A DNA stretch of 64,000 nt, taken from the NCBI GenBank assembly GCA_947652115.1, contig OX393569.1, forward strand, positions 956,009 to 1,020,008. The letters run 5' to 3'. The notes under the pieces were generated by a model that saw nothing but the letters and a program-made list of their open reading frames with translations, had not been told where the DNA came from and did not search any database. Below are positions 44,601 through 53,779 of this stretch, one piece after another (the first letter of the stretch is position 1; the number at the start of each line of letters is the position of its first letter). This stretch comes from Blastomussa wellsi. Lineage: Eukaryota; Cnidaria; Anthozoa; Scleractinia; Plerogyridae. The translations under genes were made by a program, and so were the position numbers.

Positions 44601-46618
44601 CCGTGGTGCTTATTACTTTCGATTTTCACCAGGTCGTGAGCGCTCATACGATTTCCAGTTGTGACCCCGACTCCGTCGCTACTGAAAACCACCATTTAGA
44701 GTTTTCTATTCAAAGTAATAAGTTTCAAGGCGCTATATATATTACGTACTCTTATTTTTGTTGTTATAGGAGACGAGTTGTGGTATTACGGGAAAATGTC
44801 ACGACAAAAGTGCGAAGAACTCATGTTGAGGGTAAGAAACTGGTTAAGACATTTTTTATGTCGTGGTTTTTCAGTTCTCGTATAGCGATTTTCAATCGAG
44901 CTTCCCGAAACCAAAGTTATCACTCTAGCCCCAGGCAATCCCAATGGACGCGGACAATCCAGTGAACCAATCAGAAATCTGAGCAAAAATATGCAGCTGA
45001 CCCGAAGCGCGGGAAATCGTGCTCGCGAGAGTCACGATTAGTTTCAGTTTTGCTGCTATTGGTTGAAAATATGGCGCGTGATTTTTAAGCCAATCACACA
45101 AGCATAGTGATTGAAAACCAAAACAAACGCGAATTGCTTTCGACACTCAGTGAAAATCTATCTAGGGAAGTTGATATACGGATGGGAACTATAGCGAAGC
45201 GCGCTACTGACGTCATGTCTCAGACAAGACTCGGGGGGTGATTACATGGCGAATTTTCAGCCCGGGCCATGTAATCACCCTCTCAGGCAAACGAACAGGA
45301 ATGGCGGACGATTTGCTTGATTTTAATCATGAAAGCCGTTGTTTCTAAAACACTTGAAACGAAAGCTTCGCCTCGATTCGCTCGATTTCTCACAGAAAAA
45401 GTGAATGTTGTTTAAATCTGTAGCAGGCTGTTAAATTTTAATGTTTGGAAGTATGGTGTACTCGTCGCATTTAGTCTGGAATGACGATGAAAGAATTATA
45501 AACCTTTATATGAAAAAATAAAAACCCTGTAATATTGATGGTTATTTTTGTGTTTCTTTTCACATCAGAATGCCAAAGAACTCGATTATTTGATAAGAGA
45601 GAGCACTCAAAAGGTCAGTAGCTACTAAATTTAGTGGAACCTGCTAACTTGCGAACAGGCGTCTTTCTTTTGAAAGGGAGAAAGAAAATGGAAGTCGGTA
45701 ACCTATCATTGTTTAGCCGCAGTCGGGCGGGGGGGGGGGGGGGACGGAAGTGGGGGCGAGAACGACGGGCATAGATATGGGAATTTGAGACTTGACTGTT
45801 TTAATGAACTTTCTAACAACCTTTTATTGAACTTACAGTAGTTACCCTTTTGACTATCCACAAAATCAATGCCCTGCCCTGGGGCAGGGCATTTGAAGAA
45901 AAAATCCAGCTCATTTCAAATGCCCCACTGGCCTCCCCCCCCCCTCCTGCGGTTAAACATTGATAGGTACATAAGGAGGACGTGTTCACAGCAAGCGAAC
46001 TTCCTTATAACTCAAAACAAATTGTTGTTCTTGAATTTGATTTACTCAGTCGAACAGTTCAATTTTATCCCTTTTCGATTTCTCGGACCAATTTTCGTTT
46101 CTCTTGCAATCATGATTCCTCTCATTATTTTTTGCCGTAATTTGTTTTTACGCTTGTTCTGAAAATTTGCCGATACGTACATGACGTTGATATTCCCTGA
46201 TTGATCATTTTTTCTAATTCTCCTCACCTGCTTTCTAGGAAAAATGAGATTTTAATCGCCCATGTGAGGTACGACTCAAAGCTTGTACTTGAAGTTTAGC
46301 TAATTTATTTTTTTATTATTATTTTTCAGTTTGCTTCATTCGTACTCTCTGTCAAGTACGGTGGAAAGTATGTTTACCTACTTCTTCTATGATTGTTTGT
46401 AAAATTCTATTCGTTTCTGCATGCTCGTAATTAAATTTCTTTTCAATTTCAGGATCCGCCATTTTCCGATCGAGCTCACGCCAAGCGGTCGTTACGTGAT
46501 CGGCAAACACGCGTTCGACGGACTGACAGAAATCGTGACGTTTTACAAGACACACGCACTTTTCTACACGCAGAATAAGGAGCCAGTGAGCCTGGGTGAA
46601 TCTTTCCGAGGACTGTAG
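29681..46618 (+). CDS. PX-SH3-SH3-SH3-SH3-SH2 adaptor protein (complete, 23 exons, 877 aa)
   Basis: Exons: 29681-29866, 30001-30081, 31691-31748, 33372-33454, 33716-33819, 34549-34694, 35650-35772, 36495-36609, 37330-37420, 37538-37599, 37962-38044, 38512-38596, 39319-39363, 40147-40198, 41769-41999, 42745-43153, 43491-43675, 43859-43910, 44071-44202, 44770-44831, 45569-45613, 46330-46367, 46453-46618; all phases agree (2634 bases). PX spans about 38-170 with the phosphoinositide-site FRRYSMFFDL. SH3-1 is 186-241 (GWWLVAN), SH3-2 262-313 (FGWWKI), SH3-3 518-575 (RRGWVPSSML) and SH3-4, divergent, 655-712 (GSGWWKMNVEG). SH2 runs about 779-868 with YLIRES, so the pTyr-binding Arg is R805. Linker 330-515 has repeated tyrosine motifs; proline-rich parts lie near 347, 607, 638 and 731-760. 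The front half resembles Tks4/Tks5 (SH3PXD2) and p47phox organisers, which lack SH2; the tail is Nck-like. A membrane-recruited scaffold linking tyrosine kinases to actin or NADPH oxidase is inferred. No catalytic domain. Confidence 0.92.
32311..32483. mobile_element. MITE family D, intact copy
   Basis: Perfect 22-bp inverted ends (ATACACCTTATTCCAAAATG inward) bound a 173-bp element in the adaptor gene's third intron. Related copies lie at 23559-23725 and 24017. Confidence 0.8.
33935..34225. repeat. Dispersed repeat E, copy 2
   Basis: It shares TGAAAGGACATGTGTCCAAC, TTTTGATCGGACAAAAC and ACCACAGTTGGAATTTCATC with 25770-26120. It is intronic. Confidence 0.6.
35270..35475 (-). mobile_element. 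tRNA-derived SINE, diverged copy
   Basis: The right end contains the complement of a tRNA-like A-box region (CATGGCCTAGTGGTTAATGA on the minus strand). The body (AAGAACACAATACAGGGCAC, GGATGAAGAGAGG) matches the copies at 35920 and 63290. Confidence 0.55.
35920..36225 (-). mobile_element. tRNA-derived SINE
   Basis: Same order as 63290-63600: GGCCCATCAGGCC, a CTAGTCCATCACAGGGTTAC core, AAGAACACAACACAGTGCCC, then a tRNA-like head on the minus strand (TAGCATAATGGTTAATGCGC). Probably related to the widespread metazoan SINE core that I recall as Nin-DC; this needs checking. Confidence 0.65.
40271..40680. mobile_element. TIR element, family C (complete)
   Basis: Imperfect inverted ends of about 60 bases (AGCCGCTATG ... 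ATTGTAATGTAAATTAGGCG ... GGGGGCAAAC against the right side) bound 410 bp. A partial copy lies inverted at 22358-22545. Confidence 0.7.
40846..40985. mobile_element. Short element with TGGCGGAT/ATCAGCCA-type ends
   Basis: GTGGCGGATTTAGGGGAGGG at the left and GGTCTGGATCAGCCACT at the right form weak inverted ends around a C/G-rich interior, a pattern I recall from short DNA elements in many animals. Confidence 0.4.
42184..42649. mobile_element. MITE built of CATAAG repeats
   Basis: Ends GGCCGGTTCTCACTAGCGCA and the inverted copy ending TGAGAACCAGCC are followed inward by (GCATAA)n and (CTTATG)n arrays. Further inverted arrays lie at 42262-42290 and 42316-42350. The 466-bp unit sits between adaptor exons 15 and 16. 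Confidence 0.8.
44399..44559. mobile_element. Hairpin element with 44-bp arms
   Basis: Arms 44399-44442 and 44516-44559 are inverted copies (GACTCCGTCGCTTACGATCT inward, with GAAAACTAGATTGTCG). Further GACTCCGTCGC words flank it at about 44370 and 44670. Confidence 0.75.
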
Positions 46619-46619
46619 C

Positions 46620-47940
46620 CGGTCTATCTAATGATCTTTGCCACTAACGTAGAAATTATTTCCGCTCGTAAATAAGCTCAATCTTCAAGACGTGCAAAAT
46701 GCATCTGTCACGCAATATAAACTTTTTGATTCGTCACGCTTAAAGATTGCGTGACGGCTACTAACTGTAAAAATTCTTCGTGTTCACTTGATCTGTGAGA
46801 CAAGAAGGATGCGAGTGAGCATGATCTCTAATCGTCTCACCTCGCACTTCTGCTCGTTCTCTGCATAAAAGTTCCTGGACTCAGGTTTTCTGAGAAAACA
46901 TACATGTCTTTTTTGCCACAAAATGGACGCTACGTGTCTATATAACAACAGAAACATTACCTAATTCTAAAGATAATTATACACAGAGCACTGAAATGTT
47001 TTGAAGGTATGACAGTAATGTTGTGAGGGCATGACACAATTTTTCGTCAACCTTAACCTTAACTTTGACACCTTTCACGACTAATGATGCGCGCATTTTG
47101 CGGAATAACCTGAGACCCAACCTCCATTTTTTCCTTCGTAAGACATGTCACAGTAACAAGATTTCTAATTCACGTTCGGTTTGATAGCTTTAGGGTACCC
47201 TGCGTAGCAGGTGTCGAAAGAGGACGTGGGGGGGGGGGGTGAGGGGGGAGAGATAAAAAAGAGTGCATTGGCGAGAGAAAGAAAGGGACCCCTTCCCTCC
47301 CTTTTCTCTTTCGTGTTTGCTCCCCCTCCCCTCCCCTCCCCCTTCTCCCCCCCCCTCGTTCCCTGTTTTACGCATACCATGCCGTCTAGCTTTGTTGGAA
47401 GTTGTTGCTGTCGGCAGAGCTATGATTGTCATATTTATATTTGTGTCATGGTAAACTCATAAATTAAATTGATGTTTTGAACCTCAACACAGAAAATGTT
47501 AACAATTTATCAATTTAAAATGGCATACATTTTAATATCAAATCAAAAATAGGTAGACACACAAGTAGAAAAGAGTATTTTTTCCCGAACAGTATACAGG
47601 ATTTAAGAGTTGTAATATTTTAGTAATAGAATTGATATGAAAGTAATAATTCAGTTGCAATTTTTTAGAAATATGTTTATTTGCACTTGTCTTAAAAGAG
47701 CGCATTTATGCCAAACACTTCATGGGAAAAGGTAATATTTAAATGGTAATGTTGTCACGTAACATGTTTTAAACATTTTCAATCAAAGAATCAATAAATG
47801 ACTGGTCAATAATGTTAGCTGCCGTTTACAGGACAAAAATAGTCACCTGACTATGGGAGGGCAGATAATAACGCAACATCTCATGGGTAATATTACCCTG
47901 GGTCCCACGCGAGGAGCGGTGGACCTGTAAAAGCGTAACA
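46620..47940. other. Intergenic downstream of the adaptor gene
   Basis: It holds the adaptor 3' UTR, simple G- and C-rich runs at 47220-47355 and AT-rich DNA. No AATAAA close to the stop was obvious and no gene was recognised. Confidence 0.5.
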
Positions 47941-47941
47941 C

Positions 47942-48130
47942 GAACAGAGATATCACGATCGCTAACAGAGATATCACGATCGCGAACAGAGATATTACGA
48001 TCGCGAACAGAGATATCACGATCGCGAACAGAGTTATCACGATCACGAACAGAGATATCACGATCGCGAACGGAGATATCACGATCGCGAACAGAGTTAT
48101 CACGATCACGAACAGAGATATCACGATCGC
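47942..48130. repeat. 21-bp minisatellite, nine units
   Basis: Nine head-to-tail copies of GAACAGAGATATCACGATCG+C fill exactly 189 bases. Variants are few (GATATT, GTTATC, CGATCA, GGAGAT). Each unit holds two palindromes, GATATC and CGATCG. Confidence 0.9.
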
Positions 48131-48631
48131 GGCTGACGCGCTTTAATTAGCACCTCTGCGGCATATACGACGAAGAGAAAACCCACTGCCCGCAAAGTAA
48201 TGCGACATTTCCGCGCAAAAGTATGCTTAACTGCTACTCTGGTCTGTTAACCATGTGTGAACCTCTTGTTTACGATAGCTAGACCAACCAGGTTTCTCTG
48301 TGTCTACTGGGTGCTCCCCTGTTTATACTGCCTAATAAGGGTTATGACGCAACTGGTACGTCTTTCACCGAGCCTAAGCCTAAATTCGCATCAACTTTCG
48401 AATGACTTATAGACCTATTTCATAAATGGCTGCCAATTTCAATTTTTTTTTTTTTGTATTTGTGTTATTTTAGCCTTTCTAACCTTGTTTGAAAGTAATA
48501 ATCCTTTTCATTTACCAACTCCAAAACGAGGATTAGGAGGATTTAAATGAATACATGAATACAAAAAAAATGAAATTGCATCCATTTTTGAATGACCTGA
48601 AACTCGTGTTTTCTGCTTCTGAAAATTAAGA

Positions 48632-48802
48632 TATAGTTAGGGGTATACCCACTATAGACGGAGCTAAACAACATTTTTAATCTTCATTTTTGACGATTTA
48701 ACTAATTTCTTTTAAAACTGTAACTTCTTTGTGTAAAAGTTTTATGGAATTTACGTATCAATACCTTTCAAATGGTGTATCGTACATGAATATCCAGTTT
48801 TT
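48632..48802. repeat. Dispersed repeat B, copy 2
   Basis: Same sequence and orientation as 21953-22137. It is interrupted on the right by the inverted-repeat DNA at 48806-49108, after which ATATATTTTTTTAATTTACG resumes the repeat. Confidence 0.65.
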
Positions 48803-48805
48803 AGT

Positions 48806-49108
48806 ATATTCTCAGCTCCGACTATTGCATTTTTAGCTTTTTGATTGGCTAAAAAACTCCGACTATGAGCCAATAGTCGGAGTTTTACGTCATATGGAAA
48901 ATAGTGCGCCAAAGTTTTTATTTTATGCTTTGTTAAATTGTGGAAATCAAAATCGGCGGCAAAACCCGGTTTGAGAATTTACTAAAACAATTATTCCATT
49001 CGCCCTTGTTGGATATGAAGTGATTATAACCAACTCGCGCTACGCGCTCGTTGGTTATTTTATCACTTCATATCCAACGCGGGCTCATGGAATAATTGTT
49101 ATATATTT
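48806..49108. mobile_element. Inverted-repeat DNA nested in repeat B
   Basis: It contains two foldbacks: CTCCGACTAT/ATAGTCGGAG (48816-48884) and AACAATTATTCCATTCGCC / CATGGAATAATTGTT (48986-49100) with CGCGCTACGCGC at the centre. A related sequence occurs at 53640-53770. Confidence 0.55.
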
Positions 49109-50026
49109 TTTTAATTTACGAAAATTAAAAAAAAAGAGGCTGCCCCAAAGTAGGCGAGGACGACAATAATCGGGAATAATTGTTAGGTACCATTCAATAT
49201 TAAGCAGTGCAAGAGATGTAAAATTCGAGTGTAGGCATCACATGAAATCACACACGACAAGGTAATTGGACTGGGTATGAAATTTCTTCGCACAAATTAA
49301 ATTTCGTTAATGTTCCGTTGGAGATGAGTGGGAAGGGGGCACTTAAATTTAGCTATATGAAGCTTATTTTGCTATCCACGTCACCCATCCCAACAGACCG
49401 CTCTGCTCATGATTGTACAGCCCTTTACTAACCCCGAACCGTTGCCTAGAAACAGTGCCCAGAGTTAGTGTGTTTTAAATCGCTTCGTCATCGCCATCAT
49501 TTCTTAATCACAAGATGTCACAGATGAGGCGGTACGCAGCTCTTTACAAGGTCCCCCAGTATTGGCTGAAAAAATGGTAAACAAACAACAGCAACAATGG
49601 ACCCTAGCCCTAAAACAATAGAGCTGCATGCTATGAAATGAAATTAGAGGTTCTAGAGAGCTGCGAACTATCCCTCACAGATCAGTATCTTTGTTCAGAA
49701 TAAAACTGAACGTCGGTTCAAAAACAAGAACTCGATCGGTTGGTCGACCCATCTTTATTTTATAATGACAAACGACAATTCAATACGCATACAATGAAAA
49801 ACAAACATTTGTTACAGAGGGCACGACTTTAAGAACAATTGCCGATTTGAGAAATAGCAACAAGGTCTTGCCTAGTCAAAAATCTTTTTCTTGCCAGCCT
49901 TGACAAATAAACAGCGCTGGATGATTGTATTTAGATTGGAAGGGCAAAAAGCAATTTGGACACTTCAGCATTTGAGATTTAGGGCCGATTTAGCATCACA
50001 AGCGAAACAAAGACTTACTTAGTAGT

Positions 50027-50289
50027 AATTTTAATGGTATTAGACTGCGAGCAGACTCTCTCTTGCTCTAAAGTCGCTGCAGAGTGAGACGAACGCAAAA
50101 AAGTGCATGATCACGAAAGAGTGCGTCATGAGAACGGCGAAGCCGCTAGCTAGAAGTAGCGCGGGCCCCGAATGAAGAGCCTCTCAGTCTAGCGCCCGCG
50201 TTACTCAATGTAGTGTGCTCTTTCGACCTTGCACTTTTTGCGTTCGTTCCCAGTGACTTTACTGTTAGCCGTCTAATACCATTAAAATT
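50027..50289. mobile_element. MITE with AATTTTAATGGTATTAGAC ends
   Basis: Inverted ends of about 20 bases bound 263 bp that include AAGTGCATGATCACGAAAGA and a matching GCTCTTTCGACCTTGCACTT inverted inner pair. Confidence 0.7.
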
Positions 50290-52330
50290 TATGATGATCT
50301 GTGCTTAAGGAGTGGTTAGCGGTTAAGCAATGATTACTTAGTATTTGTGGTTATTAAAACAGTACGTACATCATTGTTTTAGTGTGCGGTGTGAAAATTA
50401 TTAGTTTGTCATCCTGGTTATTCCGAGAACATCGCGGATGAATGGCTGACACTCGAAACAGGCAGCCTTTTACTGAGTAAAAGGGGGGCTGATTTATTCC
50501 AATCCGGAAAAATATGCGACTGCTATTAGCTTGAGTTAATGATTAGTCAGTTTTTGTTAGCATCGGCAATAACTCCGACGAAAGTAAACGAAGTTTTATA
50601 CAGGTTAATGTCTAAAACTGCAGAGTAGAGTTTCAATAGATTTTTATTTTGCACGCCTTTTATATTAAACTTAAAACAATTGCTATTAGTCAGTTAGGTA
50701 TAATTCCAAAGTGATCAGTTCTTGGTGTTAATAATTATTCTTTGCTCTATAGTTGAAAATTTCTGAGAAAGTTTTGTATCGCGTATCAGTGTTACACTGT
50801 AAACGTGCTCCGTTTGTCATAAAACAGAGTTATTGAGTCAAAAAGAAAATTAGAGGTTAAATATATATCCAGCTGCCTTGATAGCCTGAAGTCCCTGTGT
50901 TCTGAAAGTTGAGAAAAATAAAACATTTACGTCTGACATTTTTTCTCTGCATTCATTTAAGCAAACCATGACTAAACAATTTCTAATTTGTTTTTTTAAT
51001 TTTAAACTTGAAACATTACAATTATTACAGTACTTCAATAGACAGTTACACGTTACAGAGCACAAGAATAAAACAAATACTAGTAAAAAACTGATAATTA
51101 TTTTGTCACTGAAACTAATTATATTATAATTTCAATTAGATCAATTTAATTTAACCTTCGCATTTTTCAACTCTCCATTATAAGAATAGCGCTGACTTTA
51201 ACTAAAAAAACTAGGTGTTTAAAAAAAATAAATATAATGTTAAAAATAATATTTTCGAGTTTGCACATCTAAGATCCCAAACTTTCGGGTTAAGTTTGAC
51301 CTTGTATTAGGGGGGGGGGGGGGGGGGGGAGATTGTAATCCTTGAAAAGTAGCTGTATTTTAGATGGCAACTGAACTTTATGCTCATTATTGAACCAAGC
51401 GAGAACTTCTTGAAACAAATTTAAGCAAGCAGGACTCTCCAGAAATGCATGCTCCAAGGAATCAGGGGATTTACAGAAGAAACAATCTTCGTTGTCAGAT
51501 ATTTTGCTAAGTTAATTAGCCGCGACAGGAACTTAGGAATACTAAGCTAGCATTAGAACTTAGCATAGCATAGGAACAATTCCTAAGGTTACAATTTTGA
51601 TTTGTCAGTAACTGGTATTGTTGTTACTTATTTGTATTCTGTTTTTCTCCTTTTCTTTTCTTCTTTTTTTTTTCTTTTCTTTTCCATAACCCATTTAACA
51701 AGGCACAATAATTTTTGTAATTAACTACTGGGCTCGATTAGTGTTTCCTATCCTGAGTAATTTTTATGCTTATATATTTTTTTGTTGTATTGATTTCTGT
51801 ATATTTAGCAAAATAAAATGGTTGTTATTGTTGTTTTTTTTTGGTATGCATAGTGTTCGTTTCGATTGCAGGCCAGTCAGATTTGAGCATAAAGACCTGA
51901 AGTCCTTAAAAGGCCAAATTTCAGATTGCCAGCTCCCGATTTTCTGTCGGTCACCTGAACATAGATACTTACCCCATCATTTACAGAACTGCGAACAACT
52001 TCCGTGGCAGAACTTCATGGCAAATCGCATGTGTCTCCGCGACGTGCACTGATTGGTTTTCCCAAGCCGATGACACAAACCTCCAAAGACGTCCTCACAC
52101 GCAACTGGAAAGATAACATTACCTGTTGTTTAGTTGATGATGATGATGCTAATCAGAGCGTAGCAAGGGGAGGGGGAGAAAGAGGGGGGGGGGGGGGGCG
52201 CTGGAGTGCTCCCCTGTTTCTTTTAATAAACCGCACGCGTAAGAGAAGTTTATCTTCTATACATTTTAAACAATAATAAAATCTTAATAATCCTGAACGG
52301 AATCATTCCTGATAAACATTTAATTTGGTG
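50290..52330. other. AT-rich intergenic DNA
   Basis: No gene is supported. A run of G at 51310-51330 and a low-complexity T/C block at 51650-51690 occur. A possible + strand exon after the acceptor CGATTGCAG at 51872 is open for about 60 codons but has no partner. Confidence 0.4.
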
Positions 52331-52338
52331 GTTTCTAC

Positions 52339-52623
52339 TTAAAATTCGAGCTGCAAGAAATTTTCTACCCCCGGTTCCACAGCGCTTGCTACGGCCCAGG
52401 ACTTTTTTTGATATTCCAAGAGGAACAGTAATCTGTGGACCTGAAAGCAATTTAGTTGGTATGCTGAATTGGTTGTACCTGCTCTGCTCTCAATCAGAGC
52501 ATTTTTATAATAATCGGAATCGTCCACGATATCAGAAGCGAGTTCCTCGTAAGACAGGTCATCTGCAAAATAATGCCAATAACAAATACTATTAGAATGT
52601 GAAGAAACGCTTTCACCATTCAC
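52339..52623 (-). other. Minus-strand candidate secreted-peptide exon(s)
   Basis: One minus frame from 52611 reads MVKAFLHILIVFVIGIILQ, a good signal-peptide shape. A second, shifted frame reads DDLSYEELASDIVDDSDYYK, an acidic propeptide-like stretch, up to a possible donor at 52478. An acceptor TTTTGCAG lies between them. The two are out of frame as they stand, so no model is complete. It may be a broken gene or chance. Confidence 0.25.
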
Positions 52624-52792
52624 TCAAATAGGCTAATTTTTAAATATCACTTTTCAATTTAATTAAAATTATATCCTATTGCATCACTTTTAGCATATCT
52701 CGACAATACTGTATGTTAACGTGATTTTGTCGTTTTAATCATGTGTTAATAAAGACTTAGTATTATTATTCAAGTTAAATATATATGGGTTA

Positions 52793-52905
52793 TTGACCAA
52801 GCGTAAGGCCAAGATGGTTGGATATTGGTTCGTCTCGGTCCATAAACACGCAAAAAATGAACGAAGACAATATCCAGCCATCTTGACCGACCAAGCTTGG
52901 TCAGT
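52793..52905. mobile_element. Short MITE with TGACCAAGC ends
   Basis: TTGACCAAGCGTAAGGCCAA, ATGGTTGGATATTG and the inverted CAATATCCAGCCATCTTGAC...GCTTGGTCA form arms of about 35-40 bases. Confidence 0.6.
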
Positions 52906-53639
52906 AAAGGATTTAGTATATGGGATAAAGCTTTCGCCTGAGAGAGATTGTACTTGCGGGACAAAACGCGTAATCCCGAGGAGCGGGAAGATAGTTCCAT
53001 CTGCTTTAATATAAAATCAATAAGCTTTTTCTAAGAAAGTGAAAGTATTAAATATAAGCTTTGCGATGATATCCCACGATTGATTTTATTTGTTAATATA
53101 TACAAGTTCCTTTAGGCGAGTTCCTAAAGTCATGAATAGGATATCTACGTTTATAACACTGACAAGTTAGCACTTCGAGCTTGAAGCGAAGAGTTGAAAA
53201 ATAGCCCGGTGAAATTTCGTTTCCATTCCCCAGATTTTGCGGCTAATTTTCACCAGCGCTTTATTTCGCTTCACGATCGAGAAACTATGAACGATGAAGA
53301 ACTTCTCTTAGTCTTAAGGTACTGCAAAACTAGCTATTTAATTCCCGTATGATTCATCCGGTATCACATAAACGTTCTGTACTTTATGAAGTTCTGCTAA
53401 AACTATCTGACTATTGCCGAAGATTGCCGAAGAACTTCCGAAGATGTCTAAAGCCGATAAGCGCACGTATAACAGTTATTATCAAAATCTAGCTTTAGTA
53501 TGCTGCAATTCCTGAGTTCTGATTGGTTTAGAGGCAATGGTATATGAGCTCATATATCATGGACCACTTAACATCATGACAGGCTGCGCATCTTGTTCTC
53601 AATGTTTGTAACGATTTAGGCGTTTCTTCCAGTGCCAGT

Positions 53640-53648
53640 GTAATAAAA

Positions 53649-53683
<35 letters not shown>

Positions 53684-53770
53684 GTTGTATCCAACTCGGG
53701 GCTACGCGCCACCTTGGCTATCTACCATCTCAGATGGTAGATAGTCAAGGTGGCGCGTAGAATGATTGTT
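53640..53770. mobile_element. Element with a perfect central hairpin
   Basis: Arms 53702-53730 and 53731-53760 pair almost fully (CTACGCGCCACCTTGGCTAT). The left flank AACAATTATTCCACTCGCGC and right ATGATTGTT resemble the nested sequence at 48986-49100. Confidence 0.65.
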
Positions 53771-53779
53771 AAGTGTCAC

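Noticed and set aside
47843..48124. 93-codon minus-strand frame with repeating hydrophobic heptapeptides
   Set aside because: It is only the translation of the 21-bp minisatellite, whose unit length is divisible by three.
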